Made by a program: the position numbers and the translations under genes
Source: Niallia circulans NBRC 13626
Lineage (GTDB): Bacteria > Bacillota > Bacilli > Bacillales > Cytobacillaceae
Direction of reading: 5' to 3'
DNA length: 64,000 bases
Assembly: GCF_001591585.1 (NCBI RefSeq)
Contig: NZ_BCVE01000011.1
Coordinates: 1 to 64,000, forward strand
Notes under the pieces: model-generated
Databases searched by the model: none
What the model was told of the DNA's origin: nothing
What the model saw: the letters and a program-made list of their open reading frames with translations, nothing else
Shown: positions 44,761 to 52,953 of the stretch, piece after piece
Layout of the letters: every line of letters starts with the position of its first letter
Position numbering within the stretch: position 1 is the stretch's first letter

Positions 44761-44840
44761 AGGGTGTCTTAAAAGAAGAGAACCTCACAACAAGTTTTAC
44801 TTAAAATTGGTGAGTTCTCCTCTTAGTAAAAAGACATCCT
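44761..44840 (-). other. long intercistronic hairpin between binding protein and permease genes
   Basis: Outer arms AGGGTGTCTT/AAGACATCCT and an inner imperfect stem (AAGAGGAGAACTCACC with GGTGAGGTTCTCTTCTT) form one long stem. No T run follows, so it is more likely an mRNA stabiliser or partial terminator that favours binding-protein synthesis. Confidence 0.65.
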
Positions 44841-44851
44841 AGTATTTTAGT

Positions 44852-46186
44852 TTATTTAGACATTTTTGCTTGTTCATTGGCCTCATCTAAAAGCTTTTGC
44901 ATTTTAGGCTGTATTTCTTTTACAAAATCGGCTGCAGTCTGTTTCCCTTGCATTACGGGAGTAATATTCGACCAGAATTCATCTAACCATTGGGAGTTAT
45001 AGGTAGCGAAAGTTGGGTATGGAACACCATAATCTCGAACAATATCTAAAAATTCTTTCTTATTATTTGGAACCGTTTCTGTATCGCTAGCCCATTCTTC
45101 AGCCATATCAATTAAATTCGGAATTTGCACTTTAGCATCTAATAATGTTTGTTGGGCATTTTCATCAGCAGACAAGTAAATGGCCAATTCAGTCGCTAAA
45201 TCGGGATATTTTGTAGTCTCTGAAACTACTAATCCCAGGGAACCAACATATGCAACAGATTTACCTGTTGTACCAGATGGCCACGGCATGAGATCGTATT
45301 CAAAATCTAGTTTGGCATATGTACTCATATCCCATGGACCAACTGGGAAAAATGCTAATTCGCCATTCATCCATCTTTGGTATGTGTCCAATGTTTCAGC
45401 TTGTGAAGCATTTGGTGTTGTATTATATTTATTAGTTAAATCGGCAAGGAACTGCAAAGAACTTGCAAACTCTGGTGTGTCAACTGTTACAGTATCTCCA
45501 GCATCATTTAAAAAGGATGCACCATTACTATAAGCAAATGATTGCAGAGTCCACGTGGCATTAAAACCGCTTGCCCATTGATCAACTTCGCCATCACCAT
45601 TTGTATCTTTTGTTAATTCTTGACTAATTTTTAAGAATTCCTCCCAAGTATAGGCTTTGTCTTTATCTGGCAACGGAATTCCGGCTTCTTCAAACATGTC
45701 TTTATTATAACCTAGCGCAAATGGACCGATATCTTTTGGTAATCCATAAAGGGCACCCTTACCAGGAGTTTTCCCATCATAGCGATAGATGTCTACACCA
45801 AATTTCCAAATACTATCTAAATCAAAATCTGCATTCTCAACTTCTTCTGTAATATCTTTAATGATGCCATTATCAACATAATTTGCGATACTTCCAGAAT
45901 CAAGATAAAAAACATCGGGTACATTCCCACCGGAAACAGCAGCAGATAATTTAGTAGCATATTGATCTGCATCTGTATTAATGATTTTTACCTTCACGTC
46001 CTCATGCGAATCTTCAAACTTTTTAATCGCTGCTGTATAAGCCGTTTTCTCATCTGGCCCTCCTCTAAACATAAACGTGATTTCTTTCTTCCCATCCGCA
46101 TTACCGTTACTGCTACTTGAACATGCACCTAAAAGCAACATACTGAAAATCACAAAACTTGAAAGTAATATTTTTACTTTTTTCAT
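44852..46186 (-). CDS. araN: sugar-binding lipoprotein, AraN-like
   Basis: 444 residues. Signal peptide with lipobox LLGACSSS (Cys21 or Cys22 lipidated), then a family-1 solute-binding fold with FMFRGGPDEKTAYTAAIKKFE and DTNGDGEVDQWASGF (calcium-like loop). First gene of the operon N-P-Q-GH43-DUF624, perhaps with the second GH43. AGGGGAG precedes the ATG. The operon has no ATPase gene, so a shared MsmX-type ATPase is expected. The symbol is by analogy. Confidence 0.85.
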   Translation of the reverse strand: MKKVKILLSSFVIFSMLLLGACSSSSNGNADGKKEITFMFRGGPDEKTAYTAAIKKFEDSHEDVKVKIINTDADQYATKLSAAVSGGNVPDVFYLDSGSIANYVDNGIIKDITEEVENADFDLDSIWKFGVDIYRYDGKTPGKGALYGLPKDIGPFALGYNKDMFEEAGIPLPDKDKAYTWEEFLKISQELTKDTNGDGEVDQWASGFNATWTLQSFAYSNGASFLNDAGDTVTVDTPEFASSLQFLADLTNKYNTTPNASQAETLDTYQRWMNGELAFFPVGPWDMSTYAKLDFEYDLMPWPSGTTGKSVAYVGSLGLVVSETTKYPDLATELAIYLSADENAQQTLLDAKVQIPNLIDMAEEWASDTETVPNNKKEFLDIVRDYGVPYPTFATYNSQWLDEFWSNITPVMQGKQTAADFVKEIQPKMQKLLDEANEQAKMSK

Positions 46187-46534
46187 TTTATATTCTCCCC
46201 TATTTTTAATTTCTTTTATAAAACAAAAAGGATAATACTAATCTGCATTTCTATCACTTTAAGCGTAGACTTACTTTGTTCTCTTTATGTAGCATTTAAT
46301 TTAGAATTACTTTCATTTTCACCAACGTATCAACAGTTTATTTGTTTTTGCATTCCTCCTCATCTCCCTTTTTATATGACACTATGATACAACTTAATAG
46401 CAAAAGGCGATTTTTACAAAGTTTGTTGTTATTACAGATAGCCTCTCGTTGTGTGGAATTCCCCCAAAATAGAGAACAACATTTTTATAAAACACCCTTT
46501 AAAAATATATCTTATAAGTTATTTATACAATTAT

Positions 46535-46550
46535 CTGTAAGCGTTGTCAA
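46535..46550. promoter_or_regulatory. weak cre-like site
   Basis: CTGTAAGCGTTGTCAA differs from the cre consensus at two positions. It lies about 350 nt before the AraN-like start, far for direct repression. The surrounding 640-bp gap (46187-46827) is very AT-rich, contains several TTAAC/GTTAA copies including the palindrome TTAAC-AAA-GTTAA, and no credible gene. Confidence 0.3.
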
Positions 46551-46763
46551 TAACTTTTATATAAACTTAGATATATTTTTCAGACATTAAATTAACATAT
46601 TTATTAATCTAATTCATCACATAGTTAACCACCTTAACAAAGTTAATATTTGCATTAACCTTACACTTTTCATTACATAATTATTAACAAGTATATTTAA
46701 AAATTTGAAGAAGTGATTTTTTCTTGCAAATTGGATTTTTGAGAAACAGTGTGCTCTTTAATA

Positions 46764-46803
46764 AGTAAAAAAGACAGACCTGCTACTTCGCAGAATCTGC
46801 CTT
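46764..46803 (-). terminator. terminator of the FMN reductase gene
   Basis: AGGCAGA-CTGC pairs with GCAG-CTGTCT around GAAGTA, followed by TTTTTTAC on the minus strand. Confidence 0.8.
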
Positions 46804-46827
46804 TTTAGGACATTTCTAAATGGATAA

Positions 46828-47352
46828 CTAACGTTGTAAATAAATAATTTCCTCAGCCAGTTTAATCATTCGCTCTTTGACCTCTTTGTCGATAATTTCA
46901 TTCTCCTCATCAAAATAGTCATTATGCACAAACACATTTTGCACGGTAATCAATGCTTTAAAATAGGTAAGAATCGGCTTTAATTGATGTTCCATTACAA
47001 GAAAATGTTTATCCGTACCACCTGTGATAACCATTCCCGCTACTTTCGTTTTAAATGCATCGACTGGTAGATGATCAAAGAGATTTTTTAATACCCCTGA
47101 AATAGAGGCTTGATATACTGGCGTTCCAATCACAAGAGCATCTGCACTCAAAATAGTATTGACCACTTTAATGGTATCATCATTATAATAACTTAATGGC
47201 GCTCCATTAACAAATTCGATCTCATACTCTCTTAAATCAACTAATTCTACTTGAATCGTTGGGTCAAGTGCCTTGGCAGCAACTAATACTTCATTTACTG
47301 CTTTAGCTGTTTTGGAACCAACTAATGATCCAGAAATCCCTACAAGCTTCAT
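46828..47352 (-). CDS. NADPH-dependent FMN reductase family flavoprotein
   Basis: About 174 residues, flavodoxin-like fold: phosphate-binding loop GISGSLVGSKTAKAV (4-18), GTPVYQASISGVLKNLFDHLP (about 75-95), and the GMVITGGTDKH block. Related to SsuE/azobenzene reductases: it should reduce FMN with NADPH. The ATG with TTGGAGG 5 nt upstream is chosen over an in-frame TTG inside that site. The superoxide dismutase gene precedes it by 54 nt on the same strand with no terminator between, so they may share an oxidative-stress transcript. Confidence 0.88.
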   Translation of the reverse strand: MKLVGISGSLVGSKTAKAVNEVLVAAKALDPTIQVELVDLREYEIEFVNGAPLSYYNDDTIKVVNTILSADALVIGTPVYQASISGVLKNLFDHLPVDAFKTKVAGMVITGGTDKHFLVMEHQLKPILTYFKALITVQNVFVHNDYFDEENEIIDKEVKERMIKLAEEIIYLQR

Positions 47353-47406
47353 AGTATCCTCCAAGCTTAAAGATAAGCATGAACCACTTAATCTTTGTCT
47401 ATCATA

Positions 47407-48024
47407 TTAATTATTATTCGCAAATTTATCCGCAACTACACTCCAATTAATAATAGAGAAGAAATTGGAAATGTATTCAGGTCTTCTGTTTTGGTAATTT
47501 AAATAGTAAGCATGCTCCCATACATCCAATCCTAAAATAGCGCGTTCGCCATTCATAATTGGATTATCTTGGTTTGGTGTGCTTGTTACTTTTAAGCTGC
47601 CTACTTCGTCCACAACCAGCCAAGCCCAGCCAGACCCAAATCGAGTAGTAGCAGCAGCAGTAAATTGCTGCTTAAATTCATCGAAGCTTCCAAAAGCTTT
47701 ATTAATTGCTTCTGCTAATTCACCAGAAGGTGTATTCACACCTGAAGCTGGTGCAATTACTTCCCAGAATAAGGAGTGGTTTAAGTGCCCGCCACCATTG
47801 TTTCTTACAGCAGTTCTGATTTGTTCTGGTACCTCATTCAGATTGCTTAATAACTCTTCTAAGGATTTTGCTTGTAATGCATCCTGACCTTCAAGAGCAG
47901 CATTTAAATTATTAACGTATGTCTGATGATGTTTTCCATAATGAATTTCCATCGTTTTCTGGTCAATATGTGGTTCTAAAGCATTAAATTCGTATGATAA
48001 AGCTGGTAATGAATATGTAGTCAT
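47407..48024 (-). CDS. sodA: superoxide dismutase (Mn/Fe)
   Basis: 205 residues. Metal ligands: His in MEIHYGKHH, His in [10 protein letters not shown], and Asp/His in [18 protein letters not shown], the Mn/Fe signature. Gly-Gly in GSGWAWLVV and the residues before the ligand look Mn-type, but metal choice cannot be settled by eye. The ATG with GGAGGAAA is used. Divergent to a cysteine-rich HTH regulator; the shared gap contains related inverted repeats, so that regulator is a candidate controller. Possibly a second sod copy. Confidence 0.93.
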   Translation of the reverse strand: MTTYSLPALSYEFNALEPHIDQKTMEIHYGKHHQTYVNNLNAALEGQDALQAKSLEELLSNLNEVPEQIRTAVRNNGGGHLNHSLFWEVIAPASGVNTPSGELAEAINKAFGSFDEFKQQFTAAATTRFGSGWAWLVVDEVGSLKVTSTPNQDNPIMNGERAILGLDVWEHAYYLNYQNRRPEYISNFFSIINWSVVADKFANNN

Positions 48025-48050
48025 TGGTATTTCCTCCATTTTTTGTTTTT

Positions 48051-48075
48051 TATACTTTTTGGTTTAAAAAGTATA
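48051..48075. promoter_or_regulatory. inverted repeat upstream of the superoxide dismutase gene
   Basis: TATACTTTTT, spacer GGTTT, AAAAAGTATA: perfect 10-bp arms, 27 nt before the sod start. The first 12 bases recur with one change in the promoter of the divergent regulator (48200-48211). Confidence 0.6.
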
Positions 48076-48199
48076 TTTAAACAATAAACCATCCATAATA
48101 AAAAAGCAATTACTTTATTCTAAATTGGTGGATGTTTTTTTTATTAACTAAGCTAATCTTATGCACTGACTCTTGTACAAGTAACTACTTTCAACATTT

Positions 48200-48217
48200 T
48201 ATACTTTCTGGTATAAT
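48200..48217. promoter_or_regulatory. promoter and related half-operator of the HTH regulator gene
   Basis: TATACTTTCTGG overlaps an extended -10 (TGGTATAAT, -10 at 48212-48217) preceded by TTCAAC 16 nt upstream. Binding here could give autoregulation. Confidence 0.5.
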
Positions 48218-48280
48218 TAATTTCTATACCTTAAAATTATTTAGATTTTTTTCTCCAATGAAATAGAATGGAGGTTTAAA

Positions 48281-48940
48281 ATGGTCCCAACACAAAAAAC
48301 GACAAAAGATAAAATTCTGCATCTTCTTAAGAAAGAGGGCTCCTTAACGGTAAACGATTTTACCGATCGTCTAAAAATAACACATATGGCTGTGCGAAAG
48401 CACTTAACAATATTAGAAAAAGATAATTTAATCCAATCCGAATTTATCAAACAGCCAATGGGCCGACCTATTCAAAGCTTTACATTGGCGGAAAAAGCAG
48501 AACATTTTTTCCCAAAAAGTTATGAAGGAATCAGCATCGATTTATTACACGACATTAAAGAACTTTATGGAAAAGATTCAGTTCAGCAATTATTCAATAA
48601 ACGGGAAGAACGTCTAACAAAAGAGTATATTTCACGTATGGATGACAAAGATCCTGCTGAAAAAATGCAAGAAATGATTACTATCCAAAATGAAAAAGGA
48701 TATATGGCCGATTTAACAAAAGTGGACGACCATACTTTTGAAATAACGGAATATAATTGTCCTATCCTCGAGGTAGCGAAGGAGTTTAAAATAGCCTGTA
48801 GATGTGAGACAGAAATGCTCAAAAAAGTTCTCCATGCAAAGGATGTTACGAGAACATACTGCCGAACAGAAGGAGACAATCACTGTAAGTTTGTCGTAAA
48901 GTTTGTTTCCCAGCATGATTCCTCGTTCGTAGTATTGTAA
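48281..48940 (+). CDS. cysteine-rich HTH regulator (COG2345/SufR-like)
   Basis: 219 residues. Winged helix-turn-helix at about 8-75 (LTVNDFTDRLKITHMAVRKHLTILEKDNLI), a middle helical region, and a C-terminal part with Cys160, Cys173, Cys175, Cys194 and Cys202. COG2345 proteins include the cyanobacterial SufR, whose C-terminal cysteines hold an iron-sulfur cluster; the spacing here is not the same, so cluster binding is inference. It is divergent to sodA, and related inverted repeats lie in both promoters. GGAGG precedes the ATG. Confidence 0.82.
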   Translation: MVPTQKTTKDKILHLLKKEGSLTVNDFTDRLKITHMAVRKHLTILEKDNLIQSEFIKQPMGRPIQSFTLAEKAEHFFPKSYEGISIDLLHDIKELYGKDSVQQLFNKREERLTKEYISRMDDKDPAEKMQEMITIQNEKGYMADLTKVDDHTFEITEYNCPILEVAKEFKIACRCETEMLKKVLHAKDVTRTYCRTEGDNHCKFVVKFVSQHDSSFVVL

Positions 48941-48973
48941 GGCTTTTTCTTAGAAAAAACTTAAACTAATAGG

Positions 48974-49017
48974 AAAAGGGAAGTCATCAAGAAATTAATT
49001 CTTAAGACTTCCCTTTT
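48974..49017. terminator. bidirectional terminator
   Basis: AAAAGGGAAGTC and GACTTCCCTTTT form a 12-bp stem between convergent genes. Confidence 0.88.
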
Positions 49018-49032
49018 CTAGTATTTCTTCTA

Positions 49033-49278
49033 TTAAGCAAATACAGCTAATTCTGCTTCAATTTGTTTCATTATTAATTCAAGACATTCCTCAGTAGTTT
49101 TTGCAAAAATTCTTTTTCCGTTTACAATTGCATAAGGACGTTTTGCACACATTCCACAAAAGGAAAGACAGCTGCTTTCAATCACAGCTACTTCTGGATA
49201 TTTAGATTCTAGTATTTCTTCTAAATTTATTGAAGTGATCAAACTTCCATCACAAATTTCTACAACTACAATCCCCAT
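49033..49278 (-). CDS. DUF1450 (YuzB-like) protein
   Basis: 81 residues. Cys9, then the diagnostic block CLSFCGMCAKRPYAIVNG with three cysteines at about 37, 41 and 44. The DUF1450 family resembles thioredoxin-like ferredoxins; its biochemical role is not established, though metal or iron-sulfur binding is suggested by the cysteines. GGGAGG precedes the ATG. Monocistronic. Confidence 0.87.
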   Translation of the reverse strand: MGIVVVEICDGSLITSINLEEILESKYPEVAVIESSCLSFCGMCAKRPYAIVNGKRIFAKTTEECLELIMKQIEAELAVFA

Positions 49279-49376
49279 TTGCTCGTTCCTCCCTTTTATT
49301 TTACAAACAATATATATAAACGATTATTTTTATGGACCAAAGATATAAGGAAAAAACTAAATCACACTTTATAAAA

Positions 49377-49404
49377 GTTTTTTATACCATACAGTATAAA
49401 AAAC
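49377..49404. repeat. perfect 11-bp inverted repeat in an intergenic region
   Basis: GTTTTTTATAC, spacer CATACA, GTATAAAAAAC. It lies about 100 nt upstream of the YuzB-like gene, beyond its promoter zone. The region 49279-49586 has no credible gene; a 61-codon plus-strand frame lacks a ribosome site. Confidence 0.6.
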
Positions 49405-49586
49405 AAGTATATACATTTAATCATTTTCTATATAAAAATGCAAGTAAAGAAGCTCTCCATAATTCTGATAGACTAAGAATAAAAATACTCCTTTACAGCT
49501 GTTATATTATGTATTAACAAGTTTTTTCATCAGCTGCCAAGGAGTATGTCACTACCAGTATGAATTTACAGGTGAATTTTTTCTAT

Positions 49587-49790
49587 TTATCCCCTAAAAA
49601 ATTTCTTGAACTTTTCCAACTCTTCCTTACTATACGTTTTTGTTTTATCAAAATAAGGATTATCTTCAAGCACATTTTTAGGATCTACATTTGTCTTAAT
49701 CGATACACTTGTCTTATTTGAATCAGCTTCCATCATATTATCATTTATTTGGCCAAAATCAGACATATTCGCTCCCTTTTGTTCGTTCAT
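49587..49790 (-). CDS. small hydrophilic protein of unknown function
   Basis: 67 residues, no cysteine, acidic N-terminal half and a Lys-rich end with YSKEELEKFKKFFRG. The ATG followed by NEQKGANMSDF is chosen because AAAGGAGTG lies just upstream; the longer frame lacks a ribosome site. No membrane segment. Not assignable to a named family; small proteins of this kind are common in Bacillus. Confidence 0.6.
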   Translation of the reverse strand: MNEQKGANMSDFGQINDNMMEADSNKTSVSIKTNVDPKNVLEDNPYFDKTKTYSKEELEKFKKFFRG

Positions 49791-49930
49791 CCAAATCACT
49801 CCTTTTTTTATAAGTTTTACAGAAAGCAGAAAATTATTCTCTTCCATTAACATCTATATTTTAGCGAACAAAAAAACATCTCGCTAAAAAGAAATAATAT
49901 TCTGAAAAAAAGTTCATTACTTCACAATAT

Positions 49931-49959
49931 TTGATTTTGAAATCGTTTTCATTTATAAT
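49931..49959 (+). promoter_or_regulatory. strong orphan sigma-A promoter with an embedded cre site
   Basis: TTGATT, 17-nt spacer, TATAAT. The spacer contains TTGAAATCGTTTTCAT (49937-49952), which fits the relaxed cre consensus WTGNAANCGNWNNCW completely. No annotated gene starts downstream before the hairpin at 50057. Confidence 0.7.
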
Positions 49960-49965
49960 GTAAAT

Positions 49966-50095
49966 TAGGTTGGATAACATTAGTGGTTATCACTGTACAC
50001 AGCGTAGGTGGAGCTGGTACTTCAATAGAGCTTTATTAGTTCTAAATGAGAAGCAGAAAAGTATCCGATTCAATAAGAATCGGATACTTTTCATT
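49966..50095 (+). ncRNA. candidate small RNA or tiny ORF under CcpA control
   Basis: The predicted transcript runs from the orphan promoter to a 15-bp hairpin (AAAAGTATCCGATTC/GAATCGGATACTTTT). It has an internal stem GATAAC/GTTATC. One possible 18-codon frame starts at GTG 49983 with AGGTTGG as a weak ribosome site and ends at 50039. The end hairpin has a short T run and may also serve ogt on the other strand, so independent evidence of transcription is missing. Confidence 0.5.
50057..50091. terminator. 15-bp hairpin between the orphan unit and ogt
   Basis: Perfect 15-bp stem with a 5-nt loop, flanked by A on one side and T on the other. It can end transcription from either side. Confidence 0.75.
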
Positions 50096-50158
50096 AACCT
50101 ACAAAATAAACATTAGCTAAAGGAAAAGTCCCCCGTTTATGGATTATGTCTTGATTTA

Positions 50159-50638
50159 TTATATGGTGTTAGTTTTCCATTTCTGCTCATGTCTAAGCAG
50201 CCATTCCTTCCGCCATAAACCACCGGCATAACCAGTCAGCGTTCCATTCGCTCCTATAATTCGATGACATGGAATGACAATGCATAGTTTATTTCTTCCA
50301 TTCGCACTTCCCACTGCACGAACTGCTTTTTTGTTACCGATGCTGCTTGCAATATCCTTATATGATCCCGTTGCCGCATAGGGAATATGAGTTAAAGCAT
50401 TCCATACCTGTCTTTGAAATGGAGTTCCACCCATTTCAATTGGAAAAGAAAAATTATGACTTTTCCCACTGAAGTAAGCATCTAGCTCCTTATAGCATGT
50501 AATTAAAACCTGAGGTGTCTGATCATCTATCTGGTTCTCTGGTGACTCTTTCTCTGAAAATAAGATAGAATAGATCGCCTTTTCTGTTCCAATTATCTCT
50601 ATTACTCCAATTGGAGATTGATAATCTAGTGCAAACAT
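50159..50638 (-). CDS. ogt: methylated-DNA-protein-cysteine methyltransferase
   Basis: 159 residues. Active-site motif IPCHRII (Cys of PCHR accepts the alkyl group from O6-alkylguanine), the helix-turn-helix with FQRQVWNALTHIPYAATGSYKDIA and the asparagine hinge SANGRN. A one-time suicide DNA-repair protein. Full length for the Ogt-type; no Ada regulatory domain. The start is an ATG with GGGGGGA upstream. Monocistronic. Confidence 0.94.
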   Translation of the reverse strand: MFALDYQSPIGVIEIIGTEKAIYSILFSEKESPENQIDDQTPQVLITCYKELDAYFSGKSHNFSFPIEMGGTPFQRQVWNALTHIPYAATGSYKDIASSIGNKKAVRAVGSANGRNKLCIVIPCHRIIGANGTLTGYAGGLWRKEWLLRHEQKWKTNTI

Positions 50639-50773
50639 CCTATCCCCCCGAAAAACTATTTTCTATTATTTTAACAGAACAGTATCATTTTGCTTCATAA
50701 AAAACATTTTTATTTTTTCAAAAATCATATTTACAAATGAGGAAAATAGTGTTAGTCTTTTAAAGAATTTACG

Positions 50774-50800
50774 CAATCCCTATTTAACCTATAGGAATTA
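50774..50800 (+). promoter_or_regulatory. CymR operator of the cystine importer
   Basis: Ends in ATAGGAATTA and matches the published 27-base CymR consensus, as I remember it, at every position but the first. CymR represses sulfur-uptake genes when cysteine is plentiful. Confidence 0.7.
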
Positions 50801-50821
50801 CAATAAAAGGAGGACATAGCA

Positions 50822-52213
50822 TTGAACCTTTTTGCTATTTTAAACATTATTATATTACTTATTTTGCTTAGTGTTCTATTCTATATGCAAAAGAAACATA
50901 TATCCTTCTCTAAACGCGTGTTTACCGCTTTAGGACTGGGTGTATTATTTGGAGCAATTTTACAATTATTTTTTGAGCCGACTTCAGAAGTAATCACGGT
51001 TACGAATGATTGGTTCGGTTTAGTTGGAAACGGATATGTAAAACTACTACAAATGATTGTTATGCCACTAGTCTTTATTTCTATTGTGGCTGCCTTCACA
51101 AAGTTAGAAAAATCAGCTAACCTTGGGAAAATTAGTGGTCTCGTAATCGGAACATTATTACTAACAACAGCTATAGCTGCAGGAATCGGAATCGCCTCTG
51201 CTGCAGGTTTTGACTTAAAAGCAATTGATGTAAATGCTGGAGATGCTGAAGTACTTCGCGGACAGCAACTAGAAGAATCTTTAGGGGAAGTCCAAAGCAC
51301 AACTGTACCACAGAAAATTCTTAGCTTTTTACCAGCTAATCCATTTCAAGATTTAACTGGTGCTAGACCAACTTCTACTATTGCGGTAGTAATTTTTGCG
51401 GCATTCGTTGGAGTTGCATTCCTAGGGATTAGAAGAAAAAATCCAGAGCAAGCAGCTTTCTTCCAAAAAATTGTTGAATCATTACATACAATAGTGATGC
51501 GAATTGTAACATTAGTACTGCGATTAACTCCATATGGTATACTTGCGCTTATGGCAAAAACAGTTGCAGGAAGTAACCTTGATGCAATTGTGAAGCTAGG
51601 AAAATTTGTTATTGCGTCCTATGTTGCCTTAATTGCAATGTTTATTATTCATTTAATTATTCTTGCGATTATGGGACTCAGCCCAAAACAATATTTAAAA
51701 AAAGTTTGGCCTGTTCTTACTTTTGCATTCACATCACGTACAAGTGCAGGAACAATGCCATTAAATATTGAAGCACAGAAGAATAAATTAGGTGTACCTG
51801 AATCCATTGCTAACTTCTCTGCATCCTTCGGGGTTTCAATTGGCCAAAATGGTTGTGCTGGTATCTATCCTGCAATGCTTGCAGTCATGATTGCACCAAC
51901 ACAAGGAATTAATCCTTTATCCCCATCTTTCATTGCGACATTAATTATTGTCGTTATGATCAGTTCATTTGGAGTTGCTGGAGTGGGTGGAGGAGCAACA
52001 TTCGCAACATTGATCGTTCTCTCTACTTTAAACTTACCAGTAGCATTGGCTGGGGTATTAATTTCTGTTGAACCATTAATTGATATGGGGCGCACTGCTC
52101 TAAACGTAAGTGGATCAATGGTGTCAGGTGTTGTAACAAGTAAAACACTTGGTGAATTAGATACAAAACAGTATCAGTCGAATGAAATAGATACTAGTGA
52201 GAATATGGCATAA
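50822..52213 (+). CDS. tcyP: L-cystine:proton/sodium symporter
   Basis: 463 residues of the dicarboxylate/amino acid:cation symporter family; about eight helices plus re-entrant loops. Motifs: TSRTSAGTMPLNIEAQ (serine-rich hairpin), FGVSIGQNGCAGIYPAMLAVMIAP and GVAGVGGGATFATLIVL. The overall sequence matches B. subtilis TcyP, which imports cystine. Start is TTG with AAGGAGGAC upstream. The CymR box immediately before supports the assignment. Monocistronic with a strong terminator. Confidence 0.92.
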   Translation: MNLFAILNIIILLILLSVLFYMQKKHISFSKRVFTALGLGVLFGAILQLFFEPTSEVITVTNDWFGLVGNGYVKLLQMIVMPLVFISIVAAFTKLEKSANLGKISGLVIGTLLLTTAIAAGIGIASAAGFDLKAIDVNAGDAEVLRGQQLEESLGEVQSTTVPQKILSFLPANPFQDLTGARPTSTIAVVIFAAFVGVAFLGIRRKNPEQAAFFQKIVESLHTIVMRIVTLVLRLTPYGILALMAKTVAGSNLDAIVKLGKFVIASYVALIAMFIIHLIILAIMGLSPKQYLKKVWPVLTFAFTSRTSAGTMPLNIEAQKNKLGVPESIANFSASFGVSIGQNGCAGIYPAMLAVMIAPTQGINPLSPSFIATLIIVVMISSFGVAGVGGGATFATLIVLSTLNLPVALAGVLISVEPLIDMGRTALNVSGSMVSGVVTSKTLGELDTKQYQSNEIDTSENMA

Positions 52214-52218
52214 TAAAA

Positions 52219-52254
52219 AGGCAAAGCTCCTTCTAAGGTGCTTTGCTTTTTTAT
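52219..52254 (+). terminator. terminator of tcyP
   Basis: GCAAAGC and GCTTTGC around a 12-nt loop, then TTTTTTA; A run upstream makes it active for the convergent gene too. Confidence 0.88.
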
Positions 52255-52953
52255 TTATTTCAACTCTAATTCATTAATAAGATCAAAATATTCAATCATC
52301 ATCACTTCTATTTTATGTTCTTCATTTAAATTAGCTTGCCCAGTAATTGTTCCAACATTTGCTGTACTACTGCCTTTTTTCTTATATTCTATTTTTGCCG
52401 TAAAATTGTATATAATCTCATCAGAACTGGTCTTTTCATAATTAATATCCAATACTCTTAAAGTGTAATGATTTTTCGCAGGTTCATTCCATATTACGGA
52501 CCCATATCTTGAAACGTATTCAACATACGCTCTATCACTTGCAAAATACTCTTTAAATAAATCCTCTTCATATTCGCTTAAGCCCTTTATTTCTCCCTCT
52601 TCTTCCGAACTCGTATCATTCATTATTTTTAACCAATTCTCATCAGGTCCTGTAAAGTTATTTGTTATAACAGCTTCAATTGTTTTTATATCTGCTGCTT
52701 CTTTCATTGAAATACCGTCACTTGGATTTTGTGCTGAATCTGAAGATATTAAACTTAAGCCAAGCGGAATTAATATAATGATAAACGCAGCTACAGCTAT
52801 AACCGGAAAAAGTTTCGAAAAAATTCGTCTTTTCTTTCTTGTTACAGAAATCTGTGTCCATAATTCTTCTTTTAATCCTTTAGGTATATTAATGGAGTTA
52901 TATTCCTTCTTTATCTGCTCCTTTAATCTTTCATTTTCTTGATTATTCTTCAA
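52255..52953 (-). CDS. probable anti-sigma factor, single-pass membrane protein
   Basis: About 232 residues. A charged N-terminal segment (about 1-50), one transmembrane helix (about 52-72) and an extracytoplasmic domain of unknown fold. Overlaps the end of an ECF sigma gene, which is the reason for the call. Start uncertain: a GTG at 52965 lies directly on GGAG, while the TTG at 52953 has GGAGG 11 nt upstream. No named domain recognised. Confidence 0.7.
   Translation of the reverse strand: MKNNQENERLKEQIKKEYNSINIPKGLKEELWTQISVTRKKRRIFSKLFPVIAVAAFIIILIPLGLSLISSDSAQNPSDGISMKEAADIKTIEAVITNNFTGPDENWLKIMNDTSSEEEGEIKGLSEYEEDLFKEYFASDRAYVEYVSRYGSVIWNEPAKNHYTLRVLDINYEKTSSDEIIYNFTAKIEYKKKGSSTANVGTITGQANLNEEHKIEVMMIEYFDLINELELK

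Noticed and set aside
46342-46590. 82-codon plus-strand frame in the gap before the FMN reductase gene
   Set aside because: No ribosome site, very AT-rich, hydrophobic and random-looking translation.
49332-49517. 61-codon plus-strand frame upstream of the small hydrophilic gene
   Set aside because: No ribosome site and it runs through the palindrome at 49377-49404.
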